DNA of 64,000 bases from Hongsoonwoonella zoysiae (GTDB lineage: Bacteria > Pseudomonadota > Alphaproteobacteria > Rhizobiales > Stappiaceae): positions 62,001 to 126,000 of the forward strand of contig NZ_JABRXF010000002.1 in NCBI RefSeq assembly GCF_013266695.1. The letters are read 5' to 3'. The notes beneath the pieces are model-generated. The model saw only the letters and a list, made by a program, of their open reading frames with translations. It did not search any database and had not been told where the DNA came from. Positions 17,978 to 26,328 of the stretch are shown here, in pieces (the stretch's first letter is position 1; each line of letters starts with the position of its first letter). A program made the position numbers and the translations under genes.

Positions 17978-18048
17978 CGGCTAAGCACCTCGGCGACAGC
18001 ACGGCAGAGAACCCGCCGTGCTGTAACTGTGAAAACGGGCCGAAATAA

Positions 18049-18825
18049 TCAGCCGCCGTAAACGTCGAACTCAAAGTACTTGTCGTTGATCTTCTTGTAG
18101 GTGCCGTTCTCGCGGATCGCCTTGATCGCCGCGTTCAACATTTCCTTGAGTTCCGTTTCCCCTTTGCGGATCGCGATGCCTGCGCCTTCGCCGTTGATAA
18201 CCGGATCCGGCGTGAGCGTGCCGAGGATGCGGCAGCACGAGCCGTCGGAAGAGTTGATCCACTCCGACAGCACGACGACGTCGTCGATTGCAGCGTCGAT
18301 ACGGCCAGATTCAAGGTCGAGCTTGTATTCGTCCGGCGTGGGGTAGAGGCGGAGGTCGGTGTCCGGGAATTTCGCCTCGGCATAGTTGGAGTGCGTCGTG
18401 GAAGACTGCGCGCCAAGAGCGATACCGCCGAGATCTTCCGCCGTTACGCCCTTGAGATCGGAATCCTTCGGTACAGCGATGGCAGGCGGAGTGTTGTAAT
18501 ACTTCTCGGTGAAGTCGACCTTTTCCTTGCGCTCGTCCGTGATGGACATGGACGCGATGATCGCGTCGAACTTGCCTGCCTGAAGCGCCGGAATAATCCC
18601 GTCCCAGTCCTGCGTGATGAACTCACATTCGACGCCCATCTCATCGCAAAGCGCCTTGGCGATGTCGATATCGAAGCCGACGAGCTGTCCGTCCGATGTC
18701 AGGTTATTGAACGGAGGATAGGCGCCTTCGGTTCCGATGCGGACTTTCGACCAGTCCTTGGCTTCCGCACCATTGACGGCAGCGATAATAACCGCGGCAG
18801 CCGCCGCCCAACGCATGAATTTCAT
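18049..18825 (-). CDS. periplasmic amino acid-binding protein (HisJ/ArgT-like)
   Basis: A 258-residue extracellular solute-binding protein family 3 member. A signal peptide with an AEA-type cleavage site ends near residue 22. The mature protein starts with KVRIGTEGAYPPFNNLTSDG and continues with VGFDIDIAKAL and FDAIIASMSITDERK, the classic binding-protein motifs. Cysteines in CDEMGVEC and DGSCCRI are probably disulfide-bonded. The closest known types bind Lys/Arg/Orn or His. It is the first gene of the transporter cluster, with a hairpin in its leader. The linked Cys/Met enzyme hints at a sulfur amino acid instead. Confidence 0.92.
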   Translation of the reverse strand: MKFMRWAAAAAVIIAAVNGAEAKDWSKVRIGTEGAYPPFNNLTSDGQLVGFDIDIAKALCDEMGVECEFITQDWDGIIPALQAGKFDAIIASMSITDERKEKVDFTEKYYNTPPAIAVPKDSDLKGVTAEDLGGIALGAQSSTTHSNYAEAKFPDTDLRLYPTPDEYKLDLESGRIDAAIDDVVVLSEWINSSDGSCCRILGTLTPDPVINGEGAGIAIRKGETELKEMLNAAIKAIRENGTYKKINDKYFEFDVYGG

Positions 18826-18855
18826 GAGAATGTCCCCTGCTTCGTGTTGTTATTG

Positions 18856-18877
18856 AAAGGCCGTTCCCATGGCCTTT
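18856..18877 (-). promoter_or_regulatory. leader hairpin upstream of binding-protein gene
   Basis: AAAGGCC (18856-18862) and GGCCTTT (18871-18877) pair across an 8-base loop, 31 bases upstream of the binding-protein start. On the minus strand it lies in the 5' leader. It may stabilise the mRNA or act as an attenuator; I see no known riboswitch around it. Confidence 0.35.
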
Positions 18878-19027
18878 TCAAGCAGTCGGCATACTCCCAT
18901 CAAAATTCGGCATCTTTCAACCGCCTTGCAGCGATTTTCCCAGAAACCGGAAATTCAACGTTACGTCATATTCTTCAAGTTTGCGTGGACCGGCAAAAAT
19001 GAGGGAATATGTAATACAAAAAAGGCT

Positions 19028-20314
19028 TTACCGCCCAAACAGCCCCGTTTCGGTGAAGGGGATAAAGTTCACGAGTTCGCCCTTCCGGATGCCCGTCGTT
19101 TCTTCGCGAATCTCGATCAGCCCGTCCGCCTCGCGCAGCCCGGTGATTAGGCCGGACCCGTCGTGCTCGAACTTGCGCGCGACCGTCAGGCCATTGGCGT
19201 CGGTTGCCAGGATTCCTCTGTAGAATTCGCGCCGGTCGGGTTTTTTCTTCGCGATCTCGAAGTCCGCCGGAATCTGGAAGCGGCGCGGTTCGGTGAATTC
19301 GCCACCGCCCATAACCGTGAGTACGGGACGGGCATAAAGCAGGAAGCAGACCATCGCTGCGACCGGATTTCCGGGCAGGCCCAGCATCACGCAATCGCCG
19401 ATCTGGCCGAAATTCATCGGCCGGCCAGGCTTGATGGCTAGCTGCCAGACATGCCGCTTGCCAAGCGTATCCAGCGCCGTCACGAGATGGTCTTCCTCGC
19501 CGCGCGAAGCGCCGCCGGTCGTGATGATGGCGTCATGCGACTGCGCCGTTTTCGTCAGGGTTTCGTGTACGATTTCCGCCTTATCCGGCAGAACGCCGCA
19601 ATCGGTGACGGTGGCACCGACGGTTTCCAGAAGCGAGCGAAGTAGGAAGTGGTTGCTGTCGTAGACCCCGCCCTCCGGCAAAGGCTCCCCGGGCCGGCGG
19701 ATTTCATCTCCGGTGGAGACGAGGGCGACTTTCACCCGGCCCCAGACCTTGACTTCCGCCTGGCCGGTGGAGGCGATGGCCGCGATGTCCTGCGGGCGCA
19801 GTTTCGTGCCCGCCTGGAGAATGAGCGAACCTTCCTTAACGTCTTCGCCGGCTTTTCGCCGGTTTGCGCCCAGTTTCAGCCCCGGAGGAATCACCACGAA
19901 GCTCAGCCCGTCCTGCTCATGCGGCTCGCAATCCTCCTGCATGGCGATCGTGTCGACGCCTTCGGGCATAACGGCGCCGGTGAAGATGCGCACCGCCCCG
20001 CCGGCCGGGACGGGATCAGGTGCGGGATGCCCTGCGGCAACGCGCTCCACGACCGGGAAGAAACCGCCAGCGGCCTCGAAATCGCGGCTTGCGAAGGCGT
20101 AACCGTCGACGGCGGCATTGTCGTGGGCGGGAATGTTGCGGGGAGCGTGGATTTCTTCCGCGAGTATCCGCCCGTGAGCGGCCTCCAAAGGAACAGTTTC
20201 CTCGGTCACGATTCGGGAGACACGTTCCTTGAGGATCGCCAGGGCATCGGCGTGTTTCAGGCGATCCTTGTCGTGCAGAAAACAATCGTTGAGGAGCCGT
20301 TTACTCGGCTGCAT
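19028..20314 (-). CDS. moeA: molybdopterin molybdenumtransferase
   Basis: A 428-residue enzyme that inserts molybdate into adenylated molybdopterin. Recognisable motifs are RNIPAHDNAAVDGYAFAS near residue 60, RIFTGAVMPEGVDTIAMQED, STGDEI, the MPT-binding TTGGASRGEEDH and KPGRPMNFGQ with LPGNPVAAMVCF. The ATG at 20314 overlaps the end of mobB by 14 bp, so the genes are translationally coupled. Order on this strand is fdhD, mobA, mobB, moeA: a molybdenum-cofactor module, with the formate dehydrogenase that needs it encoded 8-10 kb away. Confidence 0.95.
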   Translation of the reverse strand: MQPSKRLLNDCFLHDKDRLKHADALAILKERVSRIVTEETVPLEAAHGRILAEEIHAPRNIPAHDNAAVDGYAFASRDFEAAGGFFPVVERVAAGHPAPDPVPAGGAVRIFTGAVMPEGVDTIAMQEDCEPHEQDGLSFVVIPPGLKLGANRRKAGEDVKEGSLILQAGTKLRPQDIAAIASTGQAEVKVWGRVKVALVSTGDEIRRPGEPLPEGGVYDSNHFLLRSLLETVGATVTDCGVLPDKAEIVHETLTKTAQSHDAIITTGGASRGEEDHLVTALDTLGKRHVWQLAIKPGRPMNFGQIGDCVMLGLPGNPVAAMVCFLLYARPVLTVMGGGEFTEPRRFQIPADFEIAKKKPDRREFYRGILATDANGLTVARKFEHDGSGLITGLREADGLIEIREETTGIRKGELVNFIPFTETGLFGR

Positions 20315-20831
20315 GGCGTCGGCCCAGTCCGCATTGGTCGAGGATGAAATCGGCGATTGCCGAAACGTCGTTCAGGTCGAAGGTGGAAAGAGATGTGTCC
20401 GGAACGGGGAAATCCGCGGCGATAGCCCTGATCTGCGGGTCGTCGTCGGCAAGCGCCTGGCCTTTTCGCCCGTCCTTGCGGCGCACCTCGATTTTCGGGT
20501 GGCTTTCGCGCTTGTAGCCTTCGATCAGGATGAGGTCGCAAGGGGCAAGCCGGGCGAGGATATCTTCGAAGGAAGGTTCTTCTTCGCCGCGAAGTTCATG
20601 CATCAGTGCCCAGCGGCGGCCGGAGACAAGGGCAACTTCCGTAGCGCCCGCCTCGCGATGGCGGAAACTGTCGGTTCCCTCATGGTCGATGTCGAAGGCG
20701 TGATGCGCGTGCTTGACCGTGGATATCCTGAAGCCGCGGCCGGCTATTTCGCGCACCAGTCGTTCAACCATCGTCGTCTTGCCGGAATTCTTCCATCCCG
20801 TCACGCCGAAAACCGGCGGCAGTTTCGTCAT
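20301..20831 (-). CDS. mobB: molybdopterin-guanine dinucleotide biosynthesis protein B
   Basis: A 176-residue P-loop GTP-binding protein that assists MobA in forming molybdopterin guanine dinucleotide. The Walker A motif is VTGWKNSGKTTMVERL, followed by STVKHAHHAFDIDHEGTDSF, characteristic of MobB, and LILIEGYKRESHPKIEV in the C-terminal half. The start overlaps mobA by 4 bp and the end overlaps moeA by 14 bp, so all three are tightly coupled. Confidence 0.94.
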   Translation of the reverse strand: MTKLPPVFGVTGWKNSGKTTMVERLVREIAGRGFRISTVKHAHHAFDIDHEGTDSFRHREAGATEVALVSGRRWALMHELRGEEEPSFEDILARLAPCDLILIEGYKRESHPKIEVRRKDGRKGQALADDDPQIRAIAADFPVPDTSLSTFDLNDVSAIADFILDQCGLGRRHAAE

Positions 20832-21469
20832 GCGGCCTTCCCTCGGTAAAGTGCCTCTGCGATTTCAAGCTCTTCCGGCGTGTTGATATTGAAAAACGGG
20901 TCGAACGTGTCGGTTTCCGTGCTCACCGCATCGAAACGGGCGCTGCGATTCGGATGACGATCGACGAAGGCCAGTACCTTCCGGGTTTCGCCGTTTTCAA
21001 GGAAATCCCTCAGATCATCCGTAACGGAAACCGGCCAGAGGCCGAAAACGGGGTGCATTCCCTCGTCAGACCGTGCAAGCACGATATCGCGCGGGGACAG
21101 GCCTGAGGATAAAAGCCTGGTGACCAGATCGCCCGGAAAAAATGGCGTGTCGCCGGCGACCGAAACGACGAACTCTGCGTCAGGTTCGTTTGCCTTCACC
21201 CATTCGAGCCCGGCGAGAACCCCCGCCAGAGGCCCGGCGAAGCCTTCGACCGGGTCGGCCTCGACCGGCAATCCAAAATGCGAAAAGCGATCCGGATCGC
21301 CATTGGCATTCAGCATGACGCGGCGGACTTGGGGGCTAAGCCGCTCGATCACATGCGCGAGCATCGGTCTGCCGGCAAGCTTTTTCAGCGTCTTGTCACC
21401 ACCGCCCATGCGGCGCGCAAGGCCGCCGGCAAGCACGCATCCGACAACGTTGGGGGCGGGCGAGGTCAT
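20828..21469 (-). CDS. mobA: molybdenum cofactor guanylyltransferase
   Basis: A 213-residue nucleotidyltransferase that adds GMP to Mo-molybdopterin to give the bis-MGD precursor used by DMSO-reductase family enzymes such as formate dehydrogenase. The GTP-binding signature VVGCVLAGGLARRMGGGDK is at the N-terminus, and VSVAGDTPFFPGDLVTRL carries the metal-binding Asp. Its ATG overlaps the fdhD stop by 4 bp. This coupling to fdhD ties cofactor synthesis to formate dehydrogenase maturation. Confidence 0.94.
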   Translation of the reverse strand: MTSPAPNVVGCVLAGGLARRMGGGDKTLKKLAGRPMLAHVIERLSPQVRRVMLNANGDPDRFSHFGLPVEADPVEGFAGPLAGVLAGLEWVKANEPDAEFVVSVAGDTPFFPGDLVTRLLSSGLSPRDIVLARSDEGMHPVFGLWPVSVTDDLRDFLENGETRKVLAFVDRHPNRSARFDAVSTETDTFDPFFNINTPEELEIAEALYRGKAA

Positions 21470-22389
21470 GCGTCCTGATCCTCCCGCGCGCCCTTGCGGC
21501 GGTGTTCGGGGGCTTCATCGTCTGCTTGGGAGGCGTCGAGATCGAAGACGATGCGCTCGGTTCCCGAAAGGGCTACGAAACGTTTTCCCCGGGCGCGGCC
21601 GATGAGCGTCATGCCGATCTGGCGGGCGAGATCCACGCCCCACGCCGTGAAACCGGAGCGCGAGACAAGTATGGGAATGCCCATCATCGCCGTCTTGATC
21701 ACCATTTCGGAGGTGAGGCGCCCGGTCGTGTAGAAAATCTTGTCCGCCGGCGAAACGCCGTTCAGCCACATCCAGCCAGCGATCTTGTCCACGGCATTAT
21801 GGCGGCCGACATCCTCCATATAGACAAGCGGGCGATCCTCCTGGCAGAGCACGCAGCCGTGGATCGCGCCGGCGGAAAGATAAAGCGAGGGTGCGGTGTT
21901 GATCTTCTTCGTGAGACCGTAAAGCCAGGATGTCCTGATCGTCGCGCCAGATTCGAAACTGATTTCGTCGAACCTGTCCATGACGTCGCCGAAGACGGTA
22001 CCTTGCGCGCAGCCGGAAGTGCGCACCTTCTTTTTCATCTTTTCTTCGTAGTTGGTTTCGCGCTCGGTGCGCACCACGACGATCTCGAGATCGTCATCGT
22101 ATTCGACCCCGGTCACGATATCGTCCGGACGGAGCATGTTCTGATTGACGAGATAGCCGACGGCGAGAAGGTCCGGATGGTCGCCGATGGTCATCATCGT
22201 GACGATTTCCTGCGAATTCAGGTAAAGCGTCAACGGACGCTCCGTAACGACGCGCGTATCGACGGGCTTTCCGTCCTGGTCGATACCCTGAACGGCCGTC
22301 GATAACCTTTCGTCATCCGGATCGGGCCGAACGATAAACTCACCGTCGGCCGGTTCGAAGTCCTTCGCCGCTTTCTGGCGCTCGCCCAC
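21466..22389 (-). CDS. fdhD: formate dehydrogenase accessory sulfurtransferase
   Basis: A 307-residue protein that carries sulfur to the Mo-bisMGD cofactor of formate dehydrogenase. PLTLYLNSQEIVTMMTIGDHP, LAVGYLVNQNML and VYMEDVGRHNAVDKIAGWM are typical FdhD motifs, and FYTTGRLTSEMVIKTA follows. I start it at the GTG at 22389, because GGAGGA lies 6 bases upstream; the open frame further upstream runs into benE and is not coding. The Cys loop reads VRTSGCAQGTVFGD, with one Cys instead of the CxxC of the E. coli protein. It overlaps mobA by 4 bp. Confidence 0.92.
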   Translation of the reverse strand: MGERQKAAKDFEPADGEFIVRPDPDDERLSTAVQGIDQDGKPVDTRVVTERPLTLYLNSQEIVTMMTIGDHPDLLAVGYLVNQNMLRPDDIVTGVEYDDDLEIVVVRTERETNYEEKMKKKVRTSGCAQGTVFGDVMDRFDEISFESGATIRTSWLYGLTKKINTAPSLYLSAGAIHGCVLCQEDRPLVYMEDVGRHNAVDKIAGWMWLNGVSPADKIFYTTGRLTSEMVIKTAMMGIPILVSRSGFTAWGVDLARQIGMTLIGRARGKRFVALSGTERIVFDLDASQADDEAPEHRRKGAREDQDA

Positions 22390-22459
22390 GCGATTCCTCC
22401 GAAGTTTCTTTGTTTCCCGGAAGGTATGGCGTTCGCGGGGCCGCAGGCAAGTGCGGGGA

Positions 22460-23677
22460 TTATGTTTTACGCAGGGCCGACAGCGCGGGCTTAAGGCGGG
22501 AGAGGCCCAAAAGGCCGAGACCGGCGAGCAATCCCCAGAACGCGCCCGACACGCCGAAGAAACTTGTACCCGACGCGGTGACGAGAAAGGTGACGATTGC
22601 CGCTTCGCGCATGTCCTCGTCTGCAAGCGCGGCTGACGTCGCGGCGGCAAGGGAGCCGAGCAGGGCAAGGCCCGCCACGGCCTCGATGAGGACGGGCGGG
22701 GCGGCGGTGGCAAGGCTTGTGGCCATTCCCGCCAGAAGCCCGAAAAGACAATAGAAAATGCCGGCGAATATCACCGCCCAGTAACGGCGTTTCGGATTGG
22801 GGTCGGCATCGGGATTTGCGCAAAGGGCGGCTGTGATCGCCGCGAGATTGACCGCGTGGCCGCCAAAGGGCGCGGATAAAAAAGAGAATAACCCGGTCGA
22901 CCAGAAGAGGCGCTGAGGCGCCGGGCGATAGCCATTGGCATTCAGAACCGCCATGCCGGGGATATTCTGCGAGGCCATGGTGACGACGAAGAGCGGCAAG
23001 GCGATGCCGACGGCGGCATCCAGCGAAAACACGGGCGCGATCAACAAGACCTCGGGCGAGAGTATCGTGCTGTCCAGCTTCGCGCCGTCGGTTGTCATGA
23101 CGATCAGAACGGCGGCGATAACCACCGCAATCGGAATGGCCATCAGCCGGTTTATGCGGGAAACGACGAGCCAGACGAGGATGACGGGAAGTGCCAATTG
23201 CGGAACGTTCGCAAGGGCTTCCACCGGGGCAAGGCAAAGGCCCAGAAGCACGCCGGCAAGCATGGCGTTGGCAAGCGGGGCGGGGATTGCCGAAACCGCC
23301 CGCCCGAAGGGCTTGAAAAGGCCGGATGCGACGATGAGACAGGCGCAGACAATGAAGGCGCCGACGGCGGCGGGAAACCCGCCGGCAGGAGCGGCGGCAG
23401 TGGCGAGAAGGGCCGCGCCCGGCGTCGACCACGCAACCGAGATCGGCATTTTATGCCACAAACTCAAGACGATACCGCCAAGGCCCATGGAAATGGAAAG
23501 CGCCATGAGGCCGGAAGCCGCCTGCTCCGGCGAAGCGCCGACGGACGTCAGGCCCTGAAGGACGACGGCGAAGGAACTGGCGAAGCCGACGACGGCGGCA
23601 AGCAGGCCGGCGGAAAACGTGGGCCAACTCGGAGACCGTGGATTATCCGCCGCCAGGTCGGGGATATCTTGCTGCAT
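22460..23677 (-). CDS. benE: benzoate/H+ symporter family membrane protein
   Basis: A 405-residue BenE-family transporter with about twelve hydrophobic segments. Family motifs include PTFSAGLLAAVVGFASSFAV, AWSTPGAALLATA and FGGHAVNLAAITAALCAN. The start at 23677 has GGGAG 7 bases upstream. BenE proteins are named after benzoate uptake, but many members have no proven substrate and no benzoate catabolic genes are visible here. It is divergent from the GntR regulator gene, which may control it, and lies upstream of fdhD on the same strand (70 bp gap). Confidence 0.88.
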   Translation of the reverse strand: MQQDIPDLAADNPRSPSWPTFSAGLLAAVVGFASSFAVVLQGLTSVGASPEQAASGLMALSISMGLGGIVLSLWHKMPISVAWSTPGAALLATAAAPAGGFPAAVGAFIVCACLIVASGLFKPFGRAVSAIPAPLANAMLAGVLLGLCLAPVEALANVPQLALPVILVWLVVSRINRLMAIPIAVVIAAVLIVMTTDGAKLDSTILSPEVLLIAPVFSLDAAVGIALPLFVVTMASQNIPGMAVLNANGYRPAPQRLFWSTGLFSFLSAPFGGHAVNLAAITAALCANPDADPNPKRRYWAVIFAGIFYCLFGLLAGMATSLATAAPPVLIEAVAGLALLGSLAAATSAALADEDMREAAIVTFLVTASGTSFFGVSGAFWGLLAGLGLLGLSRLKPALSALRKT

Positions 23678-23870
23678 CGAAGGCTCCCGAACAGCCGTTT
23701 CGCATTTGCGTCGAGGAAAATTCCAGACGGGGCGAAAAAGGTAAATTCGCTGCCGATCAGAATTCCATAAGGTGATTTCGGCGCCGGCCGGAAGCTCCGC
23801 CTCGCGCGAGGACCGACCCTCGATCACGAACCGCTCGACCCGGCATCGTCACCATGATATACAATCACAT

Positions 23871-23882
23871 ATTGGATCCAAT
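23871..23882. promoter_or_regulatory. palindromic operator candidate for the GntR regulator
   Basis: ATTGGATCCAAT is a perfect 12-bp palindrome between divergent benE and the GntR gene. FCD-type GntR regulators typically bind such TTGGATCCAA/TTGTATACAA elements, so autoregulation and control of benE are plausible. It overlaps the first codons of the longest reading of the regulator gene, which argues for a start further downstream. Confidence 0.55.
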
Positions 23883-23892
23883 GTACATGTGG

Positions 23893-24636
23893 ATGGCGAA
23901 AATGCCTGGTAGTGGGGCAGGGGGCGAGGATAAACCCGGCGAGGTGGATCGGGGAGAACTCGAACACACGCTGCGAAGGGTGGTACAGCGGGTCGGGCGG
24001 CCCAGAACGGCGACGGCCTTTCTTGAGGAAAGCCTGAGATCGGCGATCGTTGCCGGAGATATCCCCGGCGGAACGGCGCTGCGCCAGGAGGCGGTGGCGG
24101 AAATTTTCGGCGTCAGCCGGATGCCGGTGCGCGAGGCGATCCGCCAGCTTGAAGCGCAAGGGCTTGTCGAGTTTCAACCGCACAAGGGCGCGGTCGTCGC
24201 CGCGATTTCGGCGCGGGATGCCGCCGACAACTGGGCGATCCGCAAGGCGCTGGAATGTGCGGCTCTGGAATATTCAATCCCCGGCCTGACGGAGCAGGAT
24301 ATCATGCGTGGCGAGGAGGGGATTGCGGAGATGGACGACGAGACGGATTTCTCGCGCCTCGGGCTCCTGAACCGCCGGTTTCACATGACGCTTTATGCAA
24401 GGGCGCAATTTCCGGGAATGTTGCAGCTCATTGAAAAGCACCTGATCGCGTCCGACCGCTATATTCGCTTTCAGCTTGCGGCACTGGGACGTGACAAGAT
24501 GGCCCAGGACGACCACCGTGCGATCCTGACCGCTGCCGGGAAAGGGGATGCGGGGCGCGCGTGCCGGCTGCTTGCGAGCCACATCGAGGACGCGGGCCGG
24601 CGGCTGGTGGCGTGGCTGAAGACGCGGGAGGGGTAA
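23893..24636 (+). CDS. GntR family transcriptional regulator, FCD domain
   Basis: A regulator of about 247 residues with a winged-helix domain (TAFLEESLRSAIVAGDIPGG, AEIFGVSRMPVREAIRQLEA) and a C-terminal all-helical FCD ligand domain; the metal-ligand pattern includes NRRFHMTLY and HRAILTAAGKGD, with SHIEDAGRRL near the end. The start is uncertain: ATGs at 23854, 23881, 23887, 23893 and 23902 are all in frame and none has a strong binding site. I prefer 23893 because the earliest start lies upstream of the palindrome at 23871-23882. It is divergent from benE, its likely target. Confidence 0.88.
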   Translation: MAKMPGSGAGGEDKPGEVDRGELEHTLRRVVQRVGRPRTATAFLEESLRSAIVAGDIPGGTALRQEAVAEIFGVSRMPVREAIRQLEAQGLVEFQPHKGAVVAAISARDAADNWAIRKALECAALEYSIPGLTEQDIMRGEEGIAEMDDETDFSRLGLLNRRFHMTLYARAQFPGMLQLIEKHLIASDRYIRFQLAALGRDKMAQDDHRAILTAAGKGDAGRACRLLASHIEDAGRRLVAWLKTREG

Positions 24637-24689
24637 ACGCTTGAGCGCATTCGCTGAAAGCGCCCAAGCCTTGAGAAAGCCGCGCCGGT

Positions 24690-25070
24690 TTATGCGTATT
24701 GGGCAATGCCGTTGCCGAGCGACCAATTCTCCCTCACGCCCTCGATGAGGTTGATGAAAACATCTTCCTTGCGGATGCCGGGGTTATCGGCGAGCAGCTC
24801 CACGATCCGCTTGAAAAGCGCCTTCTTCTGCTCCGGGGTGCGGGAATTCATCGCGCTGATCTGGACGAAGACCACGTCGTCACTGCGGGCGATATCCAAA
24901 TAGGTCTTGTTGGCGCGGAAGTTCGCGGCGTCATGTTCCGTGATGGTCATGAACTGATCGTCTTCAGGAACGTTGAACGTCTCGCGCATGGCCTGATAGA
25001 GGCCGTTGAAAATCGCTTGCTTGTAGGCTTCCGGTTTTCCCGAACGCATCGATATGTGCAAGAGCGGCAT
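24690..25070 (-). CDS. tautomerase superfamily protein
   Basis: A 126-residue protein beginning MPLLHISMRSGKP; after Met removal, Pro1 would be the catalytic base of the tautomerase (4-OT/MIF) fold. It is longer than the 62-residue 4-oxalocrotonate tautomerases and resembles the malonate semialdehyde decarboxylase/cis-CAAD-like group (EHDAANFRANKTYLDIAR, SRTPEQKKALFKRIVELL). It lies about 170 bp downstream of the BKACE gene on the same strand and could act on a keto-enol intermediate of that pathway, but this is inference. Confidence 0.85.
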   Translation of the reverse strand: MPLLHISMRSGKPEAYKQAIFNGLYQAMRETFNVPEDDQFMTITEHDAANFRANKTYLDIARSDDVVFVQISAMNSRTPEQKKALFKRIVELLADNPGIRKEDVFINLIEGVRENWSLGNGIAQYA

Positions 25071-25237
25071 CTTCTGTCCTTTCGTTTCTTCGGTACGGGA
25101 AGATTAGTTGCCGCTCTATCATTTTGGTATCTCATGGATGGATATATCAGTAATTGAGAATGTGAATAGATGTGCGTGCCCGTCCGGCGGGGCAGCGTGA
25201 TTGCGCCCTATCGCCGGACGGCAATGGCGATTGGCAA

Positions 25238-26164
25238 TCAAAACGCCACGGAATCGGCACCCTTCAACTCCAGCGTGGCTCGCGCGTCTTCCGGTGTTGC
25301 GATGGAAAGACCCAGCCCCTCGATGATCTGGCGCACCTGACGAACCTGCTCCGCGCTGCTTGTCGCGAGCCTGCCAGGCCCCGCCCAAAGCGAATCCTCG
25401 AGCCCGACCCTCACATTGCCGCCAAGTGCCGCCGCCTGCGCCGCGATCGGCAACTGGTGGCGTCCCGCGCCGAGAACCGACCAGTGATAATCCTCACCGA
25501 AAAGGCGGTCGGCCGTGCGCTTCATCATCATCACGTCTTCCGGATGAGGGCCTATGCCGCCCAGGATGCCGAAAACGCTTTGCACGAAGAATGGCGGCTT
25601 GATGACCCCGCGATCCGCAAAATGGGCCAGCGTGTAAAGATGGCCGATATCGTAGCATTCGACCTCGAAGCGGGTGCCGTTTTCCGCGCATCTCGTCAAT
25701 ATCATTTCGATGTCGGCGAAGGTGTTTTTGAAGACCCGGTCGCGAGACCCTTCAAGGTATTCGCGCTCCCATTCGTATTTGAGATCCTTGAAGCGGGCGA
25801 GCATTGGATAAAGCCCGAAGTTCATCGATCCCATGTTGAGCGAGGCAACCTCCGGCTTGAACCTCGCCGCAGGCTCCAGCCGCTCCGCTATCGTCATGGT
25901 CGCGGCACCGCCGGTGGTGATGTTGACCACACAGTCCGACCGCTGCTTGATGACCCGCAGAAAGGGCAGGAAAGCATCGGGATGCTGCAGGGGCTGGCCA
26001 TCCTCCGGATCGCGGGCGTGAAGATGCACGATGGCCGCCCCGGCTTCTGCCGCTTCAATCGCAGCGTCGGCAATTTCCGCCGGCGTGACGGGCAGGTGCG
26101 GCGACATGGACGGCGTATGAATTGAACCGGTGACGGCGCAGGTGATGATCACTGGCCTGGGCAT
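25238..26164 (-). CDS. beta-keto acid cleavage enzyme (BKACE, DUF849)
   Basis: A 308-residue Zn-dependent enzyme of the DUF849/BKACE family, which condenses a beta-keto acid with acetyl-CoA to give acetoacetate and a new CoA ester. IITCAVTGSIHTPSMSPHLP, AGAAIVHLHARDPEDGQP (with the two Zn-binding His), SLNMGSMNFG and VRVGLEDSLWAGPG are family motifs. The ATG at 26164 is preferred because AGGAGGG lies 5 bases upstream; the longer frame to 26248 is not needed. A divergent LysR gene and a downstream tautomerase suggest a small regulated catabolic unit. The substrate is not identifiable from sequence alone. Confidence 0.92.
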   Translation of the reverse strand: MPRPVIITCAVTGSIHTPSMSPHLPVTPAEIADAAIEAAEAGAAIVHLHARDPEDGQPLQHPDAFLPFLRVIKQRSDCVVNITTGGAATMTIAERLEPAARFKPEVASLNMGSMNFGLYPMLARFKDLKYEWEREYLEGSRDRVFKNTFADIEMILTRCAENGTRFEVECYDIGHLYTLAHFADRGVIKPPFFVQSVFGILGGIGPHPEDVMMMKRTADRLFGEDYHWSVLGAGRHQLPIAAQAAALGGNVRVGLEDSLWAGPGRLATSSAEQVRQVRQIIEGLGLSIATPEDARATLELKGADSVAF

Positions 26165-26328
26165 TGTTCCCTCCTGCGGTTTCATGGTGTTCAATTGGAA
26201 AGCCCGCCTCGCGCAACACGATATTGTGGGTGGCGCGGGTGCTTTCATTTCTGTCGTCGCTTTACATTAAATGGCGCTCAATTATTTTGGCATGCAATGG
26301 ATGAAGATTTCAGGCATTGGAATTGTAA

